Part shown: piece by piece, positions 30,289 to 38,301 of the stretch
Position numbering within the stretch: the stretch's first letter is position 1
How the letters are laid out: every line of letters starts with the position of its first letter
Position numbers and translations under genes: made by a program
Notes under the pieces: generated by a model
Database searches by the model: none
What the model was told of the DNA's origin: nothing
What the model saw: only the letters and a program-made list of their open reading frames with translations
IMG/VR virus record: IMGVR_UViG_3300037635_002421
Coordinates: 1-48,119 of that record
Origin: a virus
Reading direction: 5' to 3' (one strand)
DNA length: 48,119 bases

Positions 30289-32994
30289 TTAATCATCAAA
30301 ATCAAATAAACTATGGAATGTATTACTAGTATCTGTCTGCGACAAATCCCATTTTAGTACATTCAATAAGTTTTCTACTTTCTTATCAACTACTGCCTCT
30401 TCCATTGCATCGTCATCAAAAGGCAGTTGTTTAAACCAATCTGGTATATGCATTTCATCTGTTGGGTATGCAATACTTGTATAACCCATTGCATTACTCT
30501 TTAACCTGCACACAATTACTTTCATACCATCTGTTATTTGCATACTGTATTGATCACTGTTTGCTTTTAACATGTTATTCCAGTTAATACTTGCTCTAAC
30601 ATGCCCAGGAATCATTACTTTCTTTTCGTCTTTGAGTTTTTCTAACTTGTAAAGACTAGCACTCTTGTTCATACTGAATGCTTTATTGTATGCTTCTGTG
30701 TAATATGTTAAGTTGTTTACCCTTTTAGGCATACCTTTCTTCCAAGAGTCCATTGCTTTGAACTCCTTCTTAAACTCTCTTACACTTGCAAGTACTTTTG
30801 TTTCACCGTCACCGTTTAGTGTCTGCCCTAGTATGTCACTTAAGAAGTCTTGCACAAACTCAGGTGTGTCTGATCTCTTAAGATCTAGGCCCATTACTTT
30901 AAGTTTTCCGCCTTCTGGTTGCCAACCTTCTAAGTCTAATACATTGATAGCATACCTTTTCTTAGTAATAAAGATACCTGCTCTACCAACAACTTCTCTA
31001 CCTGCTTTAAGTATATTACCTTGACTAGTAGAAATGTTAAAGGCCTGTTTAGCAAATGAAGGGAAAGAGTCACTAACTGTATCTGAAATATTATCATATA
31101 ATGCAATAGCACTATCCATGTCTAACTCAATATCTTGCTTTTTACTAATTTCATGAGCACTAAAATATACAGAGTCAGTATCACCATAAACAATAGTATC
31201 GCCTGTGTGATCATATTCGCCAGTCAACATTTTGTTTGTTTCTGCTCCCATGTGTCTAGTAATTGCTCTACCAGTGAGTGTTGTACTTTGTCCTATTCTA
31301 TGGTCAAAGAACCTACTACCTGGATTACAAATAGCACCATATGTACTGTTAAGTAAAATTTTTCTAACTAACTGTCTCTTATCCCAGAATGCTATGTCCT
31401 CTGGTGTTGTTGCTTGTTTCTTTTTAGCCTGTAATTCTTGTCTCTCTGAATACCATTTCTCTAATAGACCGGGTATAATACCTTGTACGTCTGTTCTATA
31501 TACAGTACCATTTGCACTAATGCACCATGGCTCCTCGCTATTAAACAGCATGTTATACACGTCAGCACCTTTAACACTAATTTCTCTTTTGTCTTCTAAG
31601 TCTAATATAAGTGGCTTGTCAACATCTTTAGCCATAACCATTTCATATTCATTAGTACCAAACTTACCTGCCCATGCATCTGCAAATGATTTCTTTTCTA
31701 TTTGCATTTTTTCTGTAATTTCTTTATCTGTGTACTCTTGCCTTAGTTGTCCTACAATAGTTTCAGGAGCCATATTCAATGCTCTAATGACACTAGGATA
31801 CAGACTGTTTATGTCCATCGACCCTACCCATTCATGCATACCTTTCTTAGGAAATGCCACATAGGCACCTGCTACTGTATGCCCCCATGGGTTATCTGAA
31901 TCTTTAGTTCTATTTCTATCAGGAACAACCATGCCACGTCTGTGTGCTTCATTAACTATTGCTTGGTCAATAGTCTGTACCGCACCCATTGTTACTGGAA
32001 GTAATACTGTATTTTGATGTGCAATCTCACTGGCAAGACTTATAAACTGCAACTTATCATCTAGTTTCTTAAGTAGCATTGTGTCTTGTATGTTATACTC
32101 TAAGAACAGTTCAAAGTCGTGATTGTATAGTCTGTCTAAACTACCATCATACACAACTTTCTTTTCACCTACTTCCATTTCACCAATGTAGTCTAGTCTG
32201 TAACTATGACGCTCTTCATAGTTATACTTTCTGTACAGTTGCATATAGTCTAAGTGTACACGACCTACTAAGTCATATGTTTGTGTTTCTCTACCGTGAT
32301 TAACATATTCTCTTTTAATCACGTTTTTGTCTAGTAAACACAGACGTCTTGTTTCGCTTTTACCTAACACTTTGATAATTCTGTTTACAGTATAAGGAAT
32401 ATCATAACCTTCACTGTTCCAACCACTCAATATATCTGCATCATCTATGAGACTAAGAAAAGCATCTAACATTGCTTTTTCATTACCAAACAATATAGTG
32501 TCGCCTACATTATCTGCTATCTTTTGTGCTTGTTCCCAATTAAGTGTCTTAGGCGGAACTGCTAAACAAACAATCTTATCCATCCAGTCTAAGTAAACAC
32601 TGATACTGGTAATAGGCATAAATGCATCTTCAGGAGAACTATAACCTCTATCTGGATCAAAGTCTACCTCGATATCAAAAAAGCATTTGTGTAAGTCTGG
32701 TGCATCCATGCCCAAGTAATGATCTGCTAATACTCTGTTTACAGGTTTTAGATCACTTTCATATGTGCGTTTGTTTTGATACAATGCAACATTACGTTTA
32801 AAGTCTTTCCAATTGTTTGCTGTAATCTTACTTACTGGGTCGCCATACACACTATGCTGTTTGCCTTTAGGATCATCTACATAAAAGTAGTATCGCATAG
32901 GGTGATCAATAATCTTGCGTTCGCCCTCTTTAGTACGTTCAACGACTCTTACTATGCCTTTGTTCTGTTCAAAAACTGCGTCAACGTAACTCAT
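30289..32994 (-). CDS. 43: DNA polymerase, gp43-like (family B)
   Basis: 901 residues, close to T4 gp43 (898). Exonuclease: FFDIEVDFD near 108 (Exo I), GWNSEGYDIPY (Exo II) and a later YNIQDTMLL (Exo III). Polymerase: MDINSLYPSVIRAL near 393 (motif A), KILLNSTYGA (motif B) and YGDTDSVYF near 605 (motif C). Both activities look intact. It replicates the phage genome with the gp45 clamp encoded next to it. It overlaps the upstream 86-residue gene by 14 nt. Confidence 0.96.
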   Translation of the reverse strand: MSYVDAVFEQNKGIVRVVERTKEGERKIIDHPMRYYFYVDDPKGKQHSVYGDPVSKITANNWKDFKRNVALYQNKRTYESDLKPVNRVLADHYLGMDAPDLHKCFFDIEVDFDPDRGYSSPEDAFMPITSISVYLDWMDKIVCLAVPPKTLNWEQAQKIADNVGDTILFGNEKAMLDAFLSLIDDADILSGWNSEGYDIPYTVNRIIKVLGKSETRRLCLLDKNVIKREYVNHGRETQTYDLVGRVHLDYMQLYRKYNYEERHSYRLDYIGEMEVGEKKVVYDGSLDRLYNHDFELFLEYNIQDTMLLKKLDDKLQFISLASEIAHQNTVLLPVTMGAVQTIDQAIVNEAHRRGMVVPDRNRTKDSDNPWGHTVAGAYVAFPKKGMHEWVGSMDINSLYPSVIRALNMAPETIVGQLRQEYTDKEITEKMQIEKKSFADAWAGKFGTNEYEMVMAKDVDKPLILDLEDKREISVKGADVYNMLFNSEEPWCISANGTVYRTDVQGIIPGLLEKWYSERQELQAKKKQATTPEDIAFWDKRQLVRKILLNSTYGAICNPGSRFFDHRIGQSTTLTGRAITRHMGAETNKMLTGEYDHTGDTIVYGDTDSVYFSAHEISKKQDIELDMDSAIALYDNISDTVSDSFPSFAKQAFNISTSQGNILKAGREVVGRAGIFITKKRYAINVLDLEGWQPEGGKLKVMGLDLKRSDTPEFVQDFLSDILGQTLNGDGETKVLASVREFKKEFKAMDSWKKGMPKRVNNLTYYTEAYNKAFSMNKSASLYKLEKLKDEKKVMIPGHVRASINWNNMLKANSDQYSMQITDGMKVIVCRLKSNAMGYTSIAYPTDEMHIPDWFKQLPFDDDAMEEAVVDKKVENLLNVLKWDLSQTDTSNTFHSLFDFDD

Positions 32995-33241
32995 TTAATT
33001 TGTCCGAATATTTTAACATAAATTTATATTTGCTTGCCTCTGTTATAAACTTTGCATATATTTTTGCTACTGGTTTATAACTGCTTGTATAGTCTACTTC
33101 TCTAGAAAAGGTTGCTTCTTCACCAAATGCAAAGAAAGGAATCATTGTGTCATGCAGGCGATCTTCGAAGATGTGCTCATAGTCAGCATCATCTGTCCAT
33201 TGCATGTCAAATAAATATACCTTTTCTACAGTCAGACTCAT
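32981..33241 (-). CDS. Hypothetical protein, probable leaderless gene
   Basis: 86 residues: KVYLFDMQWTDDADYEHIFE, acidic N-terminal half and a C-terminal basic helix. I recall similar proteins beside phage polymerases but no function. The ATG is 6 nt after the -10 box with no Shine-Dalgarno. As first gene upstream of gp43 with a 14 nt overlap, its expression probably affects gp43 translation. Confidence 0.6.
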   Translation of the reverse strand: MSLTVEKVYLFDMQWTDDADYEHIFEDRLHDTMIPFFAFGEEATFSREVDYTSSYKPVAKIYAKFITEASKYKFMLKYSDKLNELR

Positions 33242-33247
33242 ATTAGT

Positions 33248-33275
33248 AGTATAACAGATAGAACTATATTGTCAA
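33248..33275 (-). promoter_or_regulatory. Sigma70-type promoter, leaderless arrangement, upstream of gp43
   Basis: Minus strand: TTGACA (33270-33275), 16 bp, TATACT (33248-33253), then ACTAAT and the ATG. Probably the main promoter for the polymerase region. Confidence 0.85.
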
Positions 33276-33301
33276 CCTGTTTTTAGTTTATTGGTCCTGT
33301 T

Positions 33302-33568
33302 TTATAAGTGATCTTTACCGACTGCGGCTAGAATAGTTTCTAGTGCATCAAACTTGTCTGTTTCGTCAGTAAATGATGCCTTATGAGCAACTTTAACTGC
33401 TTTCATAAGGATTGCAGGTTTAATATCCATTTCTTCTGCTATTGCTTTAACAGTTTCTCTTAAACCTACTTGGAGTGATTCTACTTCGTAAAGGACTTGG
33501 TCTCCTTCTTGAACTAGTTTTTTAAGTCTTGCGACTTCTTCTTGATTGAATGTTTTATTGAACGCCAT
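33302..33568 (-). CDS. dsbA: DsbA-like dsDNA-binding protein
   Basis: 88 residues, helical: NQEEVARLKKLVQEGDQVLY, then GLRETVKAIAEEMDIKPAIL and MKAVKVAHKASF. The size and helix layout are those of T4 DsbA and its marine-phage relatives; in T4 DsbA binds DNA near late promoters. The match is by memory of the pattern, so moderate. It has its own sigma70 promoter. Confidence 0.6.
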   Translation of the reverse strand: MAFNKTFNQEEVARLKKLVQEGDQVLYEVESLQVGLRETVKAIAEEMDIKPAILMKAVKVAHKASFTDETDKFDALETILAAVGKDHL

Positions 33569-33603
33569 AATAATCCTGTGTGTATGTAATTAATTATCTA
33601 AGT

Positions 33604-33632
33604 ATTATACTAAAAAAGTAGATTGTGGTCAA
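33604..33632 (-). promoter_or_regulatory. Sigma70-type promoter for DsbA-like gene
   Basis: Minus strand: TTGACC (33627-33632), 17 bp, TATAAT (33604-33609), with TTTTTTAG before the -10. Confidence 0.9.
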
Positions 33633-33635
33633 GTA

Positions 33636-33941
33636 CTAATATTCAGTACTGGCCTCAAAGTCCCAATCGACCACATCTAATTCTTCTGCAAGTATATCTG
33701 CAATTTTAGTGCCTTCCTCAGCACTAATATCTTCTTCAGTTAATACTTCGTACACTTGTACATCATCTGATTCGTAATGGACTACTTCTGCTTTAACTTT
33801 ATTGCCACTACCATCAAATGATGAAAATACTTTGGTAGGAACAACACTTTGAACTATGTCAAAAAAGTCAACAATATCATCACGTGATATTTCCTTTTCA
33901 ACTACAATCCTTACAAAATGTTTTCTTACCTTATCTACCAT
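33636..33941 (-). CDS. Hypothetical protein
   Basis: 101 residues, very acidic C-terminus. KHFVRIVVEKEISRDDIVDF and KVKAEVVHYESDDVQVYEVL suggest a small alpha/beta domain. Not recognised. Follows the EF-hand membrane gene by 5 nt. Confidence 0.55.
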   Translation of the reverse strand: MVDKVRKHFVRIVVEKEISRDDIVDFFDIVQSVVPTKVFSSFDGSGNKVKAEVVHYESDDVQVYEVLTEEDISAEEGTKIADILAEELDVVDWDFEASTEY

Positions 33942-33946
33942 AGTAA

Positions 33947-34273
33947 TTACTTACCTTTACTAAATGCTTGAGCACCAAAGAAGGCGGCAACGATACCGGC
34001 AACTGCTACAAAGTATGTAGCGGCCATGTCACCTAGTATTTCACTTGCTTGATTTAAGCCAGCCAATACTGCTATTACTACTGCAAAAGGATACAGTAAC
34101 ATACCACTTAGTGCAAACCAAGCCATGCTACGTTGAGCATCTCTCATTGCATCTAGATCTTCAAGTTCTTTTCTTTTGAACTCTAAGTACATTTGCTCTT
34201 CTGCTTTTGAAACTTTCCCATCTCCATTTGTATCAGCCGGATGGTGTACTGCTGTTGTTGTTTCTTCTGCCAT
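33947..34273 (-). CDS. Membrane protein with EF-hand loop (possible holin)
   Basis: 108 residues. DTNGDGKVSKAE (14-25) is a textbook calcium-binding EF-hand/dockerin loop with ligands at positions 1, 3, 5, 9 and 12. A charged helix follows, then two transmembrane helices (about 50-70 and 84-103) and a short basic end. Two-helix topology and late-region placement would suit a holin, but lysozyme is 12 kb away and I have no direct evidence. Confidence 0.55.
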   Translation of the reverse strand: MAEETTTAVHHPADTNGDGKVSKAEEQMYLEFKRKELEDLDAMRDAQRSMAWFALSGMLLYPFAVVIAVLAGLNQASEILGDMAATYFVAVAGIVAAFFGAQAFSKGK

Positions 34274-34285
34274 TATGTTCTCCTA

Positions 34286-35398
34286 CTAACTTATGACTGC
34301 TCTGTCTGTTACTCTTCTCCAGTTAGTGCCATCGCTAAATGCCATTACTGGACCTCCTGTTTCATTGGTTACATATATCATATGCCCAATGTATGCAGAT
34401 GCATCAGGTACTGATAATACTGCATATCGTGGAAACTCAACTGGTCCTCCACTTGTTTCAACAACGCCATAGTCACTGTTGACTAGGGCAACTACTGAAT
34501 CTGTTAAATTACCATAGTCTAAACTGTCTGTTACTGAGGCTGTAATTGCACCGTAATCGCTTACAGTTTCAAATAATATTGATGAAACAGAACCACCTAC
34601 TGATAGTTTTGCTTCTGACTCATCATATGTAAATGCTGATGAACCATTGAATGTACCTTCATCGTTATATTGAATTTGCGTGTTACTGCCGCCTGGTGTA
34701 GCATCTACATTAGCAAAACTTACTGTACCACTACCATCTGTAGTTAATACTTGATTAGCACTACCATCTGCTGTTGGCATAGTGTAAGTGCCGTTTACAA
34801 TAAGTGTATTTGCTCTTACAACGTTAGGTGCTCCATTGGGTGCTATACTTCCTGTTACATTACCACTTAGGTTACCAACAAAAGCACCAGCACTAAACGT
34901 TTGACCATTTACGGTCCATTCGCCTTCTTCTTCGTCCCAGCGAATATAAACATTACTTTCGTTACCTCTGTTTACTAATATTCCTGCGTTAGCAGTTGCG
35001 GGTTGGTTTGATGGAAGGTCGCTGTTTAAAACTATTTCATTGTCAGCAATATTGAGAGTTTCTGTATTAATGATAGACTGTGTACCGTTTACAGTAAGAT
35101 TACCTGTTATAGTAATATCATTTGCAAAGGTATTGTCTGTATCAATTCTAGCAAAACTTGTACTATTAATGCTATCTAATGTGTCAGCATCGCCTACCGT
35201 CAGTTTATTCCATGTTACAGAACCACCTGATACAGTTGCAATTTTTAATAGTGTATTGCTTGAATCGAACCAAAGATCACCTGTCGAGATATTACTAACG
35301 TCACTAGGTGCGTCAGATGTCCCGTAAATTCTAGAACCGCGTTTTCCAATTCTAAAACTACTTTGCGAGGTACCTTTGGCGTTCATTATGATTGCCAT
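34286..35398 (-). CDS. Tail fibre/virion structural protein
   Basis: 370 residues, rich in Asn, Thr, Ser, Gly. Contains DITITGNLTVNGTQSIINTE and NIADNEIVLNSDLP followed by IRWDEEEGEWTVNG, a domain that recurs in marine phage tail fibres and in the 582-residue protein at 38302-40050. A C-terminal region (SDYGAITASVTDSLDYGNLT) has short repeats. Preceded by a GATAAATA late box and three leader hairpins. Confidence 0.75.
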   Translation of the reverse strand: MAIIMNAKGTSQSSFRIGKRGSRIYGTSDAPSDVSNISTGDLWFDSSNTLLKIATVSGGSVTWNKLTVGDADTLDSINSTSFARIDTDNTFANDITITGNLTVNGTQSIINTETLNIADNEIVLNSDLPSNQPATANAGILVNRGNESNVYIRWDEEEGEWTVNGQTFSAGAFVGNLSGNVTGSIAPNGAPNVVRANTLIVNGTYTMPTADGSANQVLTTDGSGTVSFANVDATPGGSNTQIQYNDEGTFNGSSAFTYDESEAKLSVGGSVSSILFETVSDYGAITASVTDSLDYGNLTDSVVALVNSDYGVVETSGGPVEFPRYAVLSVPDASAYIGHMIYVTNETGGPVMAFSDGTNWRRVTDRAVIS

Positions 35399-35426
35399 TA
35401 GTTACGTCTCTCCAATATGTACTTGT

Positions 35427-35476
35427 CTAGCATACTGCTAGTCTACATGTAAACATGTAGTCAAATCCTATTAGGA
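35427..35476 (-). other. Three tandem hairpins in late leader
   Basis: Inverted repeats: TCCT-ATT-AGGA (35466-35476), CTACATGT-AA-ACATGTAG (35443-35460; perfect 8 bp arms) and CTAGCA-TAC-TGCTAG (35427-35441; perfect 6 bp arms), as read on the + strand. All lie in the leader between the late box at 35485-35492 and the fibre gene starting at 35398. Confidence 0.8.
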
Positions 35477-35484
35477 CTTAACTA

Positions 35485-35492
35485 TATTTATC
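35485..35492 (-). promoter_or_regulatory. T4-type late promoter box GATAAATA for fibre gene
   Basis: Minus strand GATAAATA. It is divergent from the + strand TATAAATA at 35498-35505, with 5 bp between them. Confidence 0.7.
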
Positions 35493-35497
35493 TTTTT

Positions 35498-35505
35498 TAT
35501 AAATA
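35498..35505 (+). promoter_or_regulatory. T4-type late promoter TATAAATA (+ strand, leaderless arrangement)
   Basis: Exact T4 late consensus, 5 nt before the ATG at 35511. No Shine-Dalgarno is present. Confidence 0.7.
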
Positions 35506-35510
35506 TATGT

Positions 35511-36179
35511 ATGAGTACAGAATACACTAAATGGACTGTAGATAGAATATTAGATACAGCACCAATTGAAACAGATAAACTACACGTTATGGATGTAGAA
35601 AATTTTATGCACCCTGATTTGTACGCACAGGTACAAAATTGTATACCATGGAATCAATGGCAAAACGAGGAACTACCAGGTAGACATGGGTATCATATAG
35701 GTCCAGACGACCCACAAGAAGCATTGCAAATAGCCACAGAATATGTGTATAGAAACCAAGAGGTTTTAGATGCAATAGGTAATGTAATGAATATGTCAAG
35801 TAATGTAAACATCAATCAACCGTTTATGTGGATGGACACAAACAAAAATTCAGTACATGATGTTCACGTAGATCACCCTTCTTACTATTATACAGTTCAG
35901 CATTCATTAGCAGATACAGATGAATTTGCACACACAGGTACTATGTTTTGGGAGGTTGATTGTGCTTATGATCAAGCCATAGACGAAGGACTAGATCCTA
36001 CATTTGGCGAAGATAGTAAATTAGTACGAATGGGACACCAAATGCCTTATGTTCCTAATAGGGCATACATATTACCAAGAAGCAGTAAAGGTTGGCATAG
36101 TTGCCCGGACCTTACTGTAGAACCGGACACTATGCAAAGGGTTATGGTTTATTTAATTGCTACTCTTCAGAAAACTTAA
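35511..36179 (+). CDS. 2OG-Fe(II) oxygenase-like protein
   Basis: 222 residues, the only large gene on the + strand. Motif order fits a double-stranded beta-helix dioxygenase: H119-V-D121 in HDVHVDHP, distal H196 in KGWHSCP and R210 in QRVMVYLIA as the 2-oxoglutarate anchor. It would use oxygen and 2-oxoglutarate to hydroxylate a substrate. It sits among tail-fibre genes, one of them collagen-like, so a virion protein is a possible target; DNA or a host factor cannot be excluded. Probable leaderless start. Its 3' end overlaps the convergent gene by 20 bp. Confidence 0.7.
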   Translation: MSTEYTKWTVDRILDTAPIETDKLHVMDVENFMHPDLYAQVQNCIPWNQWQNEELPGRHGYHIGPDDPQEALQIATEYVYRNQEVLDAIGNVMNMSSNVNINQPFMWMDTNKNSVHDVHVDHPSYYYTVQHSLADTDEFAHTGTMFWEVDCAYDQAIDEGLDPTFGEDSKLVRMGHQMPYVPNRAYILPRSSKGWHSCPDLTVEPDTMQRVMVYLIATLQKT

Positions 36180-36909
36180 CTCTGTTCAAGTAAGTTTCAG
36201 CACCACGTGACATTTTGCCACTTGTATGATCTTTGACAAATGCAGTAATAGTAATGCTATCACCTACGTCAGCATTAGACTTTTGTGAAAAGAATTTTAC
36301 AATATTGGAGTTGCCTTCTTTGGCAACATACAAATAACTGTTACTTCTCCAAATAAATTTCTTGTGAAGTATTTCAACATTAAATGTTTCACGTTCATGT
36401 AGTCTTCCAACATGCTGACTTTGTTGTGCAAGTTCTTTTTCCATTTTGTTAAATGCACGTTGCTTTTGTCCGTTTTCATATACACTAGGCAAACTTGCAA
36501 TAATACCAATGTCCTTGTATTGAACAAATTCCTTATTAATAAGTCCTAGGATCGATTTTTCAAAGTCACTGATGTCACGTTTGATTGCTTTTAGACTTAG
36601 GCCTTTGAAATATTTAATCATATGCTCAACATTTTCGCTATCGCTTTCAACAACTGAGATATCATTGTAATAGGTATCTAGTGTTTTATCAATACGAGAT
36701 GTTTTGAATTTTTCAATACCTAAGTGGTTATTGATAATAAACAGGTTAGGCAATTTCTTTTGATAACCGTTTTCATCTTCTTCGATGTTGGCATCCTTTT
36801 TGATGTAACCACCATTTACTCTGTTTACTGCTACTGACAATGAAAGAAGATCAGTAAGACTATACTGATCCTCAAACCATTTACCTGTTCTTGCTTTCTT
36901 AATATTCAT
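36160..36909 (-). CDS. Hypothetical phage protein
   Basis: 249 residues with a basic start (MNIKKARTGKWFEDQYSLTD). The C-terminal region FKDH-free but rich in strands ends AFVKDHTSGKMSRGAETYLN, which looks like a small OB- or SH3-like beta domain. No function recognised. One-base overlap with the KOW-like gene upstream, so part of a three-gene unit. Confidence 0.55.
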   Translation of the reverse strand: MNIKKARTGKWFEDQYSLTDLLSLSVAVNRVNGGYIKKDANIEEDENGYQKKLPNLFIINNHLGIEKFKTSRIDKTLDTYYNDISVVESDSENVEHMIKYFKGLSLKAIKRDISDFEKSILGLINKEFVQYKDIGIIASLPSVYENGQKQRAFNKMEKELAQQSQHVGRLHERETFNVEILHKKFIWRSNSYLYVAKEGNSNIVKFFSQKSNADVGDSITITAFVKDHTSGKMSRGAETYLNRVKFSEE

Positions 36910-37166
36910 TAAGCGGCCTCTATCATTGAAAGTGGAACACTATATGAACGGCCTCGCATATCTACAATAGCCTTCTTAACATTCACTTTGGTAATAACAC
37001 CAGGTGTGCGTTTTGTTTTTTGAACAACAAATACATTGTCGCCGACACTTAGACTTGCTTTAGCATTAAGTGTTTTAACAGAATTGGTAAATGCACTTAG
37101 TTCGTTAAGTTCTGACAAACTAAAGTTACCGTTTTTAATTGCTTGTTTAATTTCTAAAAGTTCCAT
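36909..37166 (-). CDS. Small KOW/SH3-like domain protein
   Basis: 85 residues. An N-terminal helix is followed by ASLSVGDNVFVVQKTKRTPG and VITKVNVKKAIVDMRGRSYS, the strand pattern of an SH3-like/KOW barrel that binds RNA or protein. Middle gene of the unit after the promoter at 37581-37609. Confidence 0.55.
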   Translation of the reverse strand: MELLEIKQAIKNGNFSLSELNELSAFTNSVKTLNAKASLSVGDNVFVVQKTKRTPGVITKVNVKKAIVDMRGRSYSVPLSMIEAA

Positions 37167-37540
37167 TACACATTCCTCAAAACATATCTACCTTCAACAA
37201 CATCATCTCTGAAACTGCCATCTTTGTTTCTACCAGGTGATGTACTTGCATGAATAACATTTGAATAATCTGCAGGGTTGATACCTGTTCTAGCATAAAC
37301 ACTATCACATACTCTTTTCACCATCACATTTCTGTGAGCAGTATTGACACCAGTTGGATATTCGCTACCTTCTGGGTGATCAATGTTTTCTTCGTGATTG
37401 TACCACATGCTTTCTAATCCAGTAAGTTGGATATTGTAACTAGGCAATGCCTTGTCAATCAAAGTAAGCGAACTAATCCAGTAACCTAGTGGTGCTGTAA
37501 TTTTATCTTTGCTTTGATTTGTTGTATTTAAGTTTTGCAT
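37166..37540 (-). CDS. Hypothetical phage protein
   Basis: 124 residues. Contains TAHRNVMVKRVCDSVYARTG and NVIHASTSPGRNKDGSFRDD. No family recognised. First gene after its promoter, with GTAGGAGG 7 nt before the ATG. Confidence 0.55.
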   Translation of the reverse strand: MQNLNTTNQSKDKITAPLGYWISSLTLIDKALPSYNIQLTGLESMWYNHEENIDHPEGSEYPTGVNTAHRNVMVKRVCDSVYARTGINPADYSNVIHASTSPGRNKDGSFRDDVVEGRYVLRNV

Positions 37541-37580
37541 AAAGACCTCCTACCGTCTGTTTTTGCTAAATTATGTATAT

Positions 37581-37609
37581 ATTATAGCAAATTCTAGGGT
37601 CGAGGTCAA
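37581..37609 (-). promoter_or_regulatory. Sigma70-type promoter
   Basis: Minus strand: TTGACC (37604-37609), 17 bp, TATAAT (37581-37586). The -35 overlaps the end of the HAD gene. Confidence 0.9.
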
Positions 37610-38202
37610 CCGGTTTTTACAATTAAATTGTATATTTCTTCCCAGTTTTTACATACACTTGCATCACCTTTGTAATGCATATTGTGTCCATGTTCAACTA
37701 AGATACCTTTTAGACCAGCATCTATGCCCCAATCAACATTCTGTGGCTTGTCTTCAATCCAGTATGCTCCAGGATATTTTTTACCAAACTCTAGTAATAT
37801 TTCATCCTTGTCTGCACCTGTATCTAAACAAATAACTTCTTTAAAACAGTCGTCACCAAACAGTTTATTCAAGTTCTTAGTTCTAAGTTCTTGTGCATAA
37901 GGGTCTAAACTCAAACTTGTAATTGCTACAAATTGATATTGATGTTGCTCATGTAACTTTTTAACAAAGTATTGAGCATCTCTAAGTGGAGGCAAAAATC
38001 CAATTGCCGCACTTTCATTAAAATTTTTAATTACTTGATCACCAGTAGAGTCGTTTCTAAGATCAAACTTTTCTCTAATGCTGTAATGTAATCTGTGATT
38101 TTCTACTGGGAAGTGTCCTCTGTGTTCCATCCAATTATGGAATGCAAACTCCCAATCTAATACCACACCGTCGCAGTCTGTTAATATAACTTTATTTTTC
38201 AT
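37606..38202 (-). CDS. HAD-family phosphatase, probable leaderless gene
   Basis: 198 residues from MKNKVILTDCDGVVLDW. D9-x-D11-G-V is HAD motif I; ITSLS is motif II, and WIEDKPQN carries motif IV acidic residues. A 5'-nucleotidase or small-molecule phosphatase is likely. The frame is open 5 codons further, but those codons are the -10 box itself (ATGTATAATACATGT). The chosen ATG is 6 nt after TATAAT with no Shine-Dalgarno, so a leaderless transcript is expected. Confidence 0.8.
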   Translation of the reverse strand: MKNKVILTDCDGVVLDWEFAFHNWMEHRGHFPVENHRLHYSIREKFDLRNDSTGDQVIKNFNESAAIGFLPPLRDAQYFVKKLHEQHQYQFVAITSLSLDPYAQELRTKNLNKLFGDDCFKEVICLDTGADKDEILLEFGKKYPGAYWIEDKPQNVDWGIDAGLKGILVEHGHNMHYKGDASVCKNWEEIYNLIVKTG

Positions 38203-38208
38203 ACATGT

Positions 38209-38237
38209 ATTATACATTCTTTTATCCTCTGTGTCAA
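38209..38237 (-). promoter_or_regulatory. Consensus sigma70 promoter, leaderless arrangement
   Basis: Minus strand: TTGACA (38232-38237), 17 bp, TATAAT (38209-38214), then ACATGT and the HAD gene ATG. Both hexamers perfect. Confidence 0.93.
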
Positions 38238-38240
38238 GTC

Positions 38241-38269
38241 AAAAGAAAAGCGACCGAAGCCGCTTTTCC
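38241..38269 (-). terminator. Intrinsic terminator with UUCG tetraloop
   Basis: Minus strand AAAAGCGGC-TTCG-GTCGCTTTT: 9 bp stem with one G-U pair closed by a C(UUCG)G tetraloop, followed by CTTTT. It ends the fibre transcript from 38302-40050 just before the HAD promoter. Confidence 0.88.
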
Positions 38270-38301
38270 AATGTTTATTTTGATTAGTCTAAACTAAACG
38301 A

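Noticed and set aside
31232-31864. 210-codon open frame on the + strand
   Set aside because: It lies wholly opposite the well-supported gp43 gene and its translation is Cys/Ser/Leu-rich with no motif; an antisense shadow.
37606-38217. HAD start five codons upstream (MYNTC)
   Set aside because: Those codons are the -10 box and its flank (ATGTATAATACATGT), so they cannot be transcribed from this promoter.
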